From contig CAKRZE010000012.1 of assembly GCA_934432725.1 (NCBI GenBank), forward strand, positions 14,044-78,043: DNA of 64,000 nt, written 5' to 3'. Under the pieces are notes generated by a model. It did no database searches. It was given only the letters and a program-made list of their open reading frames with translations, and was not told the origin of the DNA. The position numbers were made by a program, and so were the translations under genes. Source of the DNA: an uncultured Eubacteriales bacterium (GTDB lineage: Bacteria; Bacillota; Clostridia; Oscillospirales; CAG-272). This document shows positions 52,926 to 60,372 of this stretch, one piece after another; within the stretch, counting starts at the first letter, position 1; each line of letters begins with the position of its first letter.

Positions 52926-53480
52926 ATGGATTCAGGCAACAACTATGCGGAATATACCGTGGAAAAGAAGTGCGAGGGCGCATATAAAATGCAGAGGCTC
53001 GGCATGAAGCTGCTTTTGTGGATGCCGCTTTTTCTGCTCGGTCTGCTCGGGCAGATTATTTCCCGTACGCCGGTGGTCTGGGTGATTCTGATTCCGGTTT
53101 ATCCGCTTATCTGGCTGAAGGTACTGAAGCCCGCATTTTATCCGTACGTATATATTGAATATGAATATTCGATCGTCGGCGGGGAAATGCGGTTTGCCAA
53201 GATTCTCGGCAAGTGCAAGCGGAAGGAACTGTTTTCGGTGAAGATCGGAGATATGAGGGCGATCGCGCCGTATCAGGATTCCTATAAGGCTGCTGCGGAC
53301 AATCCGGAAATTAAGCATCGGTATGAGCTGGTATCCTCCATGAAGGCGGATGAAATCTACTATGCCATTTTTGATAAGGATGAAGAGCCGTGTGTGGTGT
53401 TTTTCCAGCCGACCAACAAGGTGCTTTCACTTCTTCATTTCCATAACCGTCTGACGGTCGTGAAGACGGTAAGCGTCTGA
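52926..53480 (+). CDS. DUF6106-like membrane protein
   Basis: A 184-residue protein. MDSGNNYAEYTVEKKCEGAYK is the conserved start, then two hydrophobic segments (about 27-43 and 47-65), then a soluble C-terminal part with YIEYEYSIVGGEMRFAKILGKCKRKELFSV and PCVVFFQPTNKVLSLL. The motif set matches a Clostridia family of unknown function. GAAAGGTTG precedes the ATG. No regulatory or pathway link visible. Confidence 0.75.
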   Translation: MDSGNNYAEYTVEKKCEGAYKMQRLGMKLLLWMPLFLLGLLGQIISRTPVVWVILIPVYPLIWLKVLKPAFYPYVYIEYEYSIVGGEMRFAKILGKCKRKELFSVKIGDMRAIAPYQDSYKAAADNPEIKHRYELVSSMKADEIYYAIFDKDEEPCVVFFQPTNKVLSLLHFHNRLTVVKTVSV

Positions 53481-53528
53481 TGCATAATGCGAGCCACCTC
53501 CGCATAGTTTTAGGCGGGGGTGTGTTTT

Positions 53529-54086
53529 TTGAAGACTGTAACCGCTTTCACACAGCTTCTTTTGCTGTGCATTCTGTGCTGCCTTTGCTCCTGTGAGAAG
53601 CAGGAACAGCGCGACTATCTGAAATATCAGGAATTTCCGTTTTCCATGGAGGCGGAGATCACCTGCGGCTCGTTTGCCTGTGTGGCGGAGGTGCGCCTTC
53701 AGACCGGGCAGGAAATGGAGCTGCGGTTTCGTCAGCCGGAGACATTGGCGGGAATTACGCTCACCTGCTCCGCGGAGGGCTTTTCGCTCGGGAACGGGAC
53801 GGTCCTGACCCGCCTTCCGGAAAGCGTTCGCCAGTACGGAGCGGCGCAGCTGATCCGCTTTTTCAACCTGAAGGATATCTGGATTTCTTCGGTGGAGCTG
53901 TCCCGGGAAAGCGGAATTGAGCTGAATATTCTGCGTTTTGTGATTCCGCAGACCGACGGACTGCCTGCCGGGAGTATTACCGTAAAGCTGGACGGGGAAA
54001 CCGGAATGCCCTGCCATTTTGAGGGTGAGCTTGGCGGACAGAACTATGCGATTCGCGTTCTGTCGTTCAAAGGACACGGGGAATGA
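53529..54086 (+). CDS. Secreted lipoprotein of unknown function
   Basis: A 185-residue protein with a signal peptide (LLLLCILCCL) and lipobox-like CSC, then a beta-rich extracellular part (YQEFPFSMEAEITCGSFACVAEVRLQTGQEMELRF). It starts 48 bases after the DUF6106-type gene, at TTG 53529 with GCGGGGGTG upstream (GTG at 53520 possible). Probably co-transcribed with it. The family is not recognised. Clostridia proteins of this layout are often encoded by sporulation-associated operons, which is only a guess here. Confidence 0.6.
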   Translation: MKTVTAFTQLLLLCILCCLCSCEKQEQRDYLKYQEFPFSMEAEITCGSFACVAEVRLQTGQEMELRFRQPETLAGITLTCSAEGFSLGNGTVLTRLPESVRQYGAAQLIRFFNLKDIWISSVELSRESGIELNILRFVIPQTDGLPAGSITVKLDGETGMPCHFEGELGGQNYAIRVLSFKGHGE

Positions 54087-54711
54087 TCGGTTTTTTCCGG
54101 AAAACGGCGCCGTGCGGAACGGAAATGCCTGCGCTTTGCAGGAGTTTTGCCGTTTCCGGCTGGTCAACCGTTTGCCGTGCGGTCCGGCGCAGGGCGGCAC
54201 CCATCCGCAGGCGCAGACGGGAAACAGCCGCATGGACGCTTTGGCGGTCGAACACGCGGCGTTTTCCCGACGCCTGCCGGCATGTCGCGCGATGAACCGC
54301 ACGGATACGCGGCAGACCCGAATCCGGGAGGCATTTCACGCATCTCTTTTGGGCAGCCCCGCGCTTCGGTTATTCGGAACGCCTGCCGGGGGGACCGGCA
54401 TGGAGCTGTGCGGAGAGCGGAGCATGTCCGTACGGCACGCCCGGACCGCTTGGCTTCGGGCATTTCCCGAGGCTCGTTGGCTTATCCCGGTGCGGTGCCG
54501 TGCGGCAGCATGAGAGAAACGCCGGATTTGTACGGCATCGGAAAGCTGTGCGAAGGGGCGGCGCGGCGTGAGAAGATGCTATTTCAAAACGGGACTTTTC
54601 CTCCAAACGGGTCTGACGGAGCTTTTTTGTCGGCGCTGTACAGAACGCGCCGGGCTGATTCCCCTGTCTGGGAAAAATAAAGAGGACGGAGGCTGTCCTT
54701 CCGGAGGACAG
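54087..54711. other. Intergenic stretch, no gene recognised
   Basis: About 625 bases with Arg- and Cys-rich short frames on both strands only. No promoter of good quality was seen for alr. Confidence 0.35.
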
Positions 54712-55869
54712 ATGACAAGCATGATGCGATTTCATCCTGTGACGTATGCGAAAATCGATCTTGACGCACTGTGCCATAATTACCGGCAGATATGCCGGGC
54801 AGCCGGGGGGACGCCGGTTCTGAGCGTCATTAAGGCGGATGCTTACGGTCATGGCGCAGGCAGGTGTGCAGCGGCGCTTTACGGAGAGGGCTGCCGCTTT
54901 TTCGGCGTTGCCAATCTCGGAGAGGCGCTGCAATTGCGGGAGGCGCTCGGGACAAGACCGGCTGAAATTCTGATTCTGGGCTATACGGACCCGCATGACA
55001 CGCCGCTTCTTCTGGAGAACCGGCTGACGCAGGCGCTGTTTTCTGCGGATTACGCAAGGGAGCTTGCGGAGCGGCTGCCGGAGCATGCCGGGCTTCGGGT
55101 TCACATCAAGCTGGATACCGGTATGAACCGGATTGGCTTTTCTGCCCGCACGGAGGATTGCCTCAAAACCTGTGAGGCGATTGAAGGTATCCTGAAAACC
55201 GGAAAATTTCATGCCTCCGGGATATTCACCCATTTTGCCTGTGCAGACTGCGCGGACGATGGGATGACGGCTGTGCAGGCTGCGGAATTCAATCATGTGA
55301 CGGAGGAGCTTGCCGCACGCGGGATTCGTTTTTCCGTCCGCCATGCAGCGAACAGCGCGGCGATCCTACGCTATCCGCAGCTTCGGCTTGATATGGTGCG
55401 TGCCGGGATCATTCTTTACGGGATCGCACCCTCCGATGCGGTCGGATCGGAGGAGCTTCGCCCGGTCATGAGCTTTTTGACGCATGTGACGCATGTACAT
55501 ACGCTGAAGAACGGGGAGGCTGTCGGTTATGGAGCATCCTTCCGTGCAGAAAGAGATATGACTGTGGCGACGCTTGCGGTCGGTTATGCAGACGGCTATT
55601 TGCGTGCATATGCGGGAGGCTCGGTTTCCGTGCGCGGACAGCTTGCACCGCTGATCGGAAGGATCTGTATGGATCAGTGCATGGCGGACGTCACAGGAAT
55701 TCCGGTTTGCCCCGGCGATCCGGTGGTGCTGTTCGGGCAGGACGGAGAAAAACCGGTGCTGCCGGTCGAGCGGCTGGCAGAGCTGTCCGGCTCCATTCCG
55801 TATGAAACGCTTTGCCTGGTCGGAAAAAGGGTGCCGCGGCGCTTTTTCTCACATGGAGAGGAGCTGTAG
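54712..55869 (+). CDS. alr: Alanine racemase
   Basis: PLP-dependent interconversion of L- and D-alanine for peptidoglycan; 385 residues. The PLP lysine is in VLSVIKADAYGHGA (about 40-44), the first-domain motif KLDTGMNRIGF, DMVRAGIILYGIAPS, the catalytic tyrosine motif GEAVGYGASFRAE and the closing PLIGRICMDQCMADVTG, all intact. GGAGG lies four bases before the ATG at 54712. With ddl it makes up the D-alanine branch. Confidence 0.94.
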   Translation: MTSMMRFHPVTYAKIDLDALCHNYRQICRAAGGTPVLSVIKADAYGHGAGRCAAALYGEGCRFFGVANLGEALQLREALGTRPAEILILGYTDPHDTPLLLENRLTQALFSADYARELAERLPEHAGLRVHIKLDTGMNRIGFSARTEDCLKTCEAIEGILKTGKFHASGIFTHFACADCADDGMTAVQAAEFNHVTEELAARGIRFSVRHAANSAAILRYPQLRLDMVRAGIILYGIAPSDAVGSEELRPVMSFLTHVTHVHTLKNGEAVGYGASFRAERDMTVATLAVGYADGYLRAYAGGSVSVRGQLAPLIGRICMDQCMADVTGIPVCPGDPVVLFGQDGEKPVLPVERLAELSGSIPYETLCLVGKRVPRRFFSHGEEL

Positions 55870-55905
55870 AGCAGGGCGGCGCCCTAAAAATTCACAATCT
55901 GTTTA

Positions 55906-55934
55906 TTGCATTCCGCTGCGGCTTCGGGTATAAT
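55906..55934 (+). promoter_or_regulatory. Sigma-A promoter of yajC
   Basis: TTGCAT and TATAAT with 17-base spacing, 48 bases before the start codon. Confidence 0.7.
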
Positions 55935-55981
55935 AAATAAAATATCTGATGGTAAAATAATGATAAATATCGGAGGTTTAT

Positions 55982-56314
55982 ATGCTGTCTTGTATGCTTC
56001 TTGCAACGGCGGAAAACCAGAATGCAAACACTGCATCGCTGATTTCGTCCGGCGTTATGATTGTTGTTCTTCTTCTCATTTTTTACTTCTTCCTGTACCG
56101 TCCGCAGAAGAAGCAGGAAAAAGAGAAAAAGAATATGCTGGATTCTCTGGCGATCGGAGATGAGATCACCACCATCGGCGGAATCATCGGAAAGGTTGTC
56201 GGCATCAAGGAAGAGACGGTTTTGATCGAAACCAGTCATGACAGAACCAAAATCCGGGTGCTCCGCACCTCCATCAGCCGCGTGGACGTCAAGGCTGAGG
56301 ACGCAGAAAAATAA
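55982..56314 (+). CDS. yajC: Preprotein translocase subunit YajC
   Basis: A 110-residue membrane protein of the SecDF-YajC holotranslocon. One helix (about 20-40, ISSGVMIVVLLLIFYFFLYRP) then RPQKKQEKEKKNMLDSLAIGDEITTIGGIIGKVV, the family signature. The ribosome site is CGGAGGTT. It is followed by a TIGR04086-type membrane protein gene after 67 bases, the usual Firmicutes pairing. Confidence 0.92.
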   Translation: MLSCMLLATAENQNANTASLISSGVMIVVLLLIFYFFLYRPQKKQEKEKKNMLDSLAIGDEITTIGGIIGKVVGIKEETVLIETSHDRTKIRVLRTSISRVDVKAEDAEK

Positions 56315-56381
56315 TCGCATAAATGCCTCCTTCGGCGCATATATTGCAATGATGAAAATATGTGCCGGGGAGGCTTGTTTT

Positions 56382-56816
56382 ATGAAATCCAACCGCAGCT
56401 TTGTTATGCTTATTCTGAAGTCGTTTCTGATTACTGCGGCGGTCTGCACTGCGCTGCTCTTTCTCGGGGCGTTTTTTGCCTACCGCACGGTGGATCCGGA
56501 GCGTCTGATCGGTCCTGTGGCGTATGCGGTGCTGTTTTTCGGTGCGGCGCTGTGCGGCTTTCTGGCAGCACGCTTTCACGGGGAAAAGGGACTGCTCACA
56601 GGAGCATCGGCAGGGGCACTGTATGCGCTTTCGGTGGTCGTGACGGGGCTGATCCTTGGGGGACTCCGAAATATGCTGCTGGCGCTTCTGATGTGCCTCG
56701 GAATGGTGCTTCTTGCGGCTGCCTCCGGGCTTCTCGGACTGCCGAGAGAGCTTTCGCCGGACAAAATACGGCGGCAGACAAGGAAAAAGTATCTCAGCGC
56801 CGGGGCGCCGCGCTGA
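56382..56816 (+). CDS. TIGR04086 family membrane protein
   Basis: A 144-residue protein of four membrane helices (about 8-30, 42-62, 70-90, 97-118). The pattern of four helices, with ARFHGEKGLLTGASAGALYAL between the second and third, matches the small membrane proteins encoded after yajC in Clostridia, of unknown function. GGGGAGG precedes the ATG at 56382; ATGs earlier in the frame are less well placed. Confidence 0.75.
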   Translation: MKSNRSFVMLILKSFLITAAVCTALLFLGAFFAYRTVDPERLIGPVAYAVLFFGAALCGFLAARFHGEKGLLTGASAGALYALSVVVTGLILGGLRNMLLALLMCLGMVLLAAASGLLGLPRELSPDKIRRQTRKKYLSAGAPR

Positions 56817-56917
56817 AGCGCTGCGGTATTTTTTGGAGAAGCCGGATGCTTTGCGATCCGTCGCTTCAAAGCTTTCGGAAAGCGGGCGTTGCCTCCGCCG
56901 GAATGGCGTTTTCTGTC

Positions 56918-56946
56918 TTGACGGAATCGGAGAGCCTTGCTATACT
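56918..56946 (+). promoter_or_regulatory. Strong promoter-like sequence without an obvious gene
   Basis: TTGACG and TATACT with 17-base spacing. The next gene starts about 545 bases downstream. Confidence 0.55.
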
Positions 56947-57491
56947 GATTGTGCCGGACAGAAAGAAGCATACTGCCATGACAGCAGGCGGGGGAATTCG
57001 GTTTTTCCGCAATTTGCCGGGAATGACGCAAAAACACCCGGAACAGACAGCCGGCTTCCCGGAAAAGACTGCGGATATCCGGACGGTGCAGGGTGAGTCC
57101 GGCTTAAGCCCCCGAGACGGAGCGGAAGGAAAGCCCTTTCGATGCTGCCGGGTGGCTCGCCTCCTGCTTTGCCCGTGCCGGACATTGACAGCTGCCTCGG
57201 TCTGATGCACACGCTGTTTGCCATGGAGGATTGCCGGGCGTGACGGCGGAAACCTCCGGTGAGGAGCCTCTCTGCGTGTTGATCCCGGGGAGGGAAAGGA
57301 TCCGCCGGGCTTTCCGAAATGCTCACTGCGTGGGCGCGGCAGGCGGAAAAGCATCGCGGCGGAGAAATCAACCGGTAGAACTGCGGCAGGCAGTGTTATA
57401 CATCCGCAGTTTAAAGCCTTTGGCTGAAGGGGCTGCTTCGGAAAGGGCATTCCGGAAGGAATATAAATAGTGATTTTTTTGGGAAAAACAT
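56947..57491. other. Long leader or non-coding region before the MBL gene
   Basis: No gene supported. Short frames (for example at 57142) lack ribosome sites. It may be the leader of the MBL-fold gene or a small RNA. Confidence 0.35.
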
Positions 57492-58292
57492 ATGAATCTC
57501 ATCATGCTGGGCACAGGAAATGCGCTTGTTACAGAGTGTTATAATACCTGCTTTGTTTTGCAGGAAAGAAATCAGTATTTCATGGTGGATGGCGGCGGCG
57601 GAAATGCGCTCCTTCGCCAGCTGAAGAGGACGAATATCAACTGGAAGGACATCCGAACAATTTTCGTCACTCACAAGCATATCGACCATCTTCTTGGAAT
57701 CATCTGGATGCTTCGCATGATTTGCCAGTATATGAGCCGGGGACAGTATGAGGGCGATGCTGTTGTTTATGCGCATGATGAAGTAATCGGACTTCTGCGC
57801 GATATGGCTGAAAAATTGCTGCAAAAGAAGGAGACGGCTTTTATCGGAAAGAGGCTCCGTCTGATTCCTGTACAGGATGGGGAACAAAAGACGATTTTAA
57901 ACCGAAACGTTACATTCTTTGATATTCAGTCCTCCAAGGCGAAGCAGTTTGGATTCTGTATGGAGCTTGGAGACGGGCAGAAGCTGACCTGCTGCGGCGA
58001 TGAACCGTATAACCCCTGTGAAAGAAAGTATGCGGAAGGCAGCAAATGGCTTTTGCATGAAGCCTTTTGCCTTTACTCACAAGCCGATGTTTTTGCCCCA
58101 TACGAAAAGCATCATTCTACGGTGAAGGATGCCTGTGAGCTTGCAGAAGAACTCGGTGTGCAGAATTTACTGCTGTATCATACCGAGGACCGGAATCTTC
58201 CTCATAGGAAAGAGCTTTACACGAAAGAAGGAAGAGACTATTTCACAGGAAAATTATTCATTCCGGATGATTTGGAAACGATTGTGCTGTAA
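57492..58292 (+). CDS. MBL-fold metallohydrolase (RNase Z-like)
   Basis: A 266-residue metallo-beta-lactamase-fold protein. MNLIMLGTGNALVTECYNTCFVLQ is the RNase Z-type start, FMVDGGGGN, then VTHKHIDHLLGIIW with the HxHxDH metal site, a third His region around LLHEAFCL, KHHSTVKDACELAEELG and the closing LLLYHTEDRN. The family includes tRNase Z and other phosphodiesterases; here the substrate is unknown. Its base composition is lower in GC than genes to the left, as is true for the rest of the window. Ribosome site weak. Confidence 0.82.
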   Translation: MNLIMLGTGNALVTECYNTCFVLQERNQYFMVDGGGGNALLRQLKRTNINWKDIRTIFVTHKHIDHLLGIIWMLRMICQYMSRGQYEGDAVVYAHDEVIGLLRDMAEKLLQKKETAFIGKRLRLIPVQDGEQKTILNRNVTFFDIQSSKAKQFGFCMELGDGQKLTCCGDEPYNPCERKYAEGSKWLLHEAFCLYSQADVFAPYEKHHSTVKDACELAEELGVQNLLLYHTEDRNLPHRKELYTKEGRDYFTGKLFIPDDLETIVL

Positions 58293-58327
58293 ATTCCGAC
58301 TTTTTTAAATTTTTCTGCCGCTGAAAA

Positions 58328-58366
58328 AAGCCCGTGCCGATGAGCCCATCGGTACGGGCTTAAAAT
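58328..58366 (+). terminator. Intrinsic terminator after the MBL gene
   Basis: Arms AAGCCCGTGCCGATG (58328-58342) and CATCGGTACGGGCTT (58347-58361), with one wobble pair and a four-base loop. A-rich on the left (AAAAAA), it may work in both directions. Confidence 0.75.
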
Positions 58367-58777
58367 ATGGTTCTGTGTTTCATCCAAGCTGCCGGAAATC
58401 ATCTGTAACCCCGAAACCCTCGGAATTTCAGAATAACGGTACTTGGAGGAAGTGCTATCAAAGTGTGATCAAAACGGGTGGACGAAACCGGAAAACCGTT
58501 GGTATGACCGGACATTTCGGCTTCCGTTTTTATTCCCGCTCGCTCCCTGAAGCTGTGACCTAAATGATTTTGTATATGTAGTTTGGCTCCGGTTATCAGG
58601 ATTACTTAGATTATCCAAGAATTATGGTGTATCATAATTCCTGTTGTCATTTTGTTGTCACGAAAGACAGGTTGGAGCAAAACCAATCTGTCTGGATATG
58701 ATAGCGCGGCGCTCTTTGAATTGCAACACTGTCTTCAAAATTTACACGCAGTATTTTCAAAAAGCGTGCAAAACATA
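58367..58777. other. Intergenic stretch at the edge of the defence operon
   Basis: About 410 bases of mixed composition. A 62-codon frame at 58375-58563 (containing KCYQSVIKTGGRNRKTVG) has no ribosome site and was not assigned. No tRNA or attachment-site repeat was recognised. Confidence 0.35.
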
Positions 58778-58806
58778 TTGATTTTTGGGGACTGTGGCAT
58801 TATAAT
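58778..58806 (+). promoter_or_regulatory. Sigma-A promoter of the AbiE / restriction operon
   Basis: TTGATT and consensus TATAAT with 17-base spacing. Short inverted motifs flank it: ACACGC/GCGTGC (58744-58769) upstream and ACGCA/TGCGT (58813-58834) downstream, suitable for autoregulation by the AbiEi-like protein. Confidence 0.65.
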
Positions 58807-58853
58807 ATAAACACGCATAATGCAAATATTGCGTGCAGAAAGTTGGTGACAGG

Positions 58854-59462
58854 TTGAGTAAGTACGATATCGTCAACGAAGTCTTTGGTACCATCGGAGA
58901 AATTGCAAAGAAATCAGATTTTGTTTCTGCCGGACTCAAAGACCAGGATATCTATATGCTTTGTAAGCAGGGGTATCTCAAGCGTGTGAAAAAAGGGTAT
59001 TACAAGCCAGCCGTCGGCGACGAACCCAAAGAGGAGCTTATCCTTTCCAAACTGATGATACACGGGGTCGTCTGCGCGGAATCGGCTCTGTTCTACTACG
59101 GCTATAGCGATTTTGCGCCCGGAGAATGGTCGATCGCCGTTCCGCGCTCTTGTTCCAGAACGGTAAAGGCAATTCGGGCGGAAGTGCCGGTCAAGGCGTA
59201 TTATGTGCAGAATCCGGTGTATCACCTGGGGGAAACAGCTGGCACCTTCAACGGCGTAACGCTTCCGGTCTATGACCGTGAACGCACCGTCTGCGACTGC
59301 TTCAAGTATCGTACCAAGCTGGATAACGAGATATTCAACAAAGCTGTCAACGCATATGCGATAGATGAGAAGAAAAACCTTGCTAACCTTTCCAAATATG
59401 CAAAGGAAATGGGCGTATATAAGAAAATGATGAGTGTGATGGAGGTACTGCTGAATGGCTGA
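58854..59462 (+). CDS. AbiEi-like antitoxin / transcriptional regulator
   Basis: A 202-residue protein (209 if translation starts at GTG 58833). The N-terminal winged helix (VFGTIGEIAKKSDFVSAGLKDQDIYMLCKQGYLKRVKKGYYKP) and the C-terminal region AESALFYYGYSDFAPGEWSIAVPRS, then YDRERTVCDCFKYRTKLDNEIF match type IV toxin-antitoxin antitoxins. AbiEi represses its own promoter through inverted repeats, and the upstream DNA has such pairs. The stop overlaps the toxin-like gene by eight bases. Confidence 0.85.
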   Translation: MSKYDIVNEVFGTIGEIAKKSDFVSAGLKDQDIYMLCKQGYLKRVKKGYYKPAVGDEPKEELILSKLMIHGVVCAESALFYYGYSDFAPGEWSIAVPRSCSRTVKAIRAEVPVKAYYVQNPVYHLGETAGTFNGVTLPVYDRERTVCDCFKYRTKLDNEIFNKAVNAYAIDEKKNLANLSKYAKEMGVYKKMMSVMEVLLNG

Positions 59463-60372
59463 TGTGGCTGCATCCGTGCTTGCACGGTTCAAAAACAAAG
59501 CAGCAAAAAGCGGGAGAAGCTATCAGCTCTGTTTGCAGCTTTTCTGCCAGGAGGAGTTCCTGCGCCGGCTGGAAAAGTCAAAATATGCGGAAAACCTTGT
59601 TCTCAAAGACGTGCTGTTCCTCTATTCCCTCGCAGATTTCGATAGCCGTGTTACGGCTGATATGAATTTTTTGCTCGGAAAGATGCCCAATACACCGGAA
59701 CAGCTCCGGGCAATATTGGAAGAGATCATTGCAACCGAAACGGGCAACGATTTTATCACATTTGAAATCAAAAACGCGGCTCCCATTGCCGGAGCGAAGA
59801 AGCACGCCGGTATGGGCGCTTCCCTTGCTGCAAGGATAAAGAACATAAAAACCCCCTTTGGCATTGATTTCGGCGTGGGCGACGTCATCGTGCCAAGGCA
59901 GGAAAAGCGGATGATACCGACACAGCTTGATGATTTTGAGGCTCCGACGGTCAATACCTATTCGCCGGAAACGACCGTTGCCGAAAAGATTGGTGCGATC
60001 CTCAGCCTGATGGGATTTTCCAGCCGGATGAAGGATTATTACGATCTTTATTATCTTGCAAATAAGTTCGATTTCGACGGCGCAATACTGACGGAAGCGC
60101 TGAAAAAGACCTTTGAAAACCGCGGACAAAAGTTCACGGTGGAGCAGTCTGATCAGGGTATGGTCTTCGGCAGCGATGACGCAATGCAGAAAAAGTGGAA
60201 CGGGTTCTGCCGGAAGATTGATACAAAGACCGATGATTATAGCACGGTACTGAGGACGATAAAAACATTCTTGGCAGCTCCGCACAAGGCGGCGGTTACT
60301 GGCGACAAATACACAGAATCTTGGTCCGCTTATAACGGTAGCTGGACACGGGGAGGAAATAACAATGGCTAA
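59455..60372 (+). CDS. AbiEii-like nucleotidyltransferase toxin, active site altered
   Basis: A 305-residue protein of the AbiEii/AbiGii family that stops growth when the antitoxin fails. Family sequences run FVLKGGxxLL...RxTxDIDF; here the segment at 49-72 reads VLKDVLFLYSLADFDSRVTADMNFL, so both glycines and the second Asp of the DxD pair are replaced. The later motifs are kept: GIDFGVGDVIVP (Asp), TTVAEKIGAILSLMGFSSRMKDYYDLYYLA. The protein may be inactive or use other residues. It overlaps the antitoxin gene by eight bases and the restriction gene by eight. Confidence 0.82.
   Translation: MADVAASVLARFKNKAAKSGRSYQLCLQLFCQEEFLRRLEKSKYAENLVLKDVLFLYSLADFDSRVTADMNFLLGKMPNTPEQLRAILEEIIATETGNDFITFEIKNAAPIAGAKKHAGMGASLAARIKNIKTPFGIDFGVGDVIVPRQEKRMIPTQLDDFEAPTVNTYSPETTVAEKIGAILSLMGFSSRMKDYYDLYYLANKFDFDGAILTEALKKTFENRGQKFTVEQSDQGMVFGSDDAMQKKWNGFCRKIDTKTDDYSTVLRTIKTFLAAPHKAAVTGDKYTESWSAYNGSWTRGGNNNG

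Noticed and set aside
58375..58563. 62-codon frame with KCYQSVIKTGGRNRK
   Set aside because: No ribosome site, no recognised family; may be a remnant but cannot be supported.
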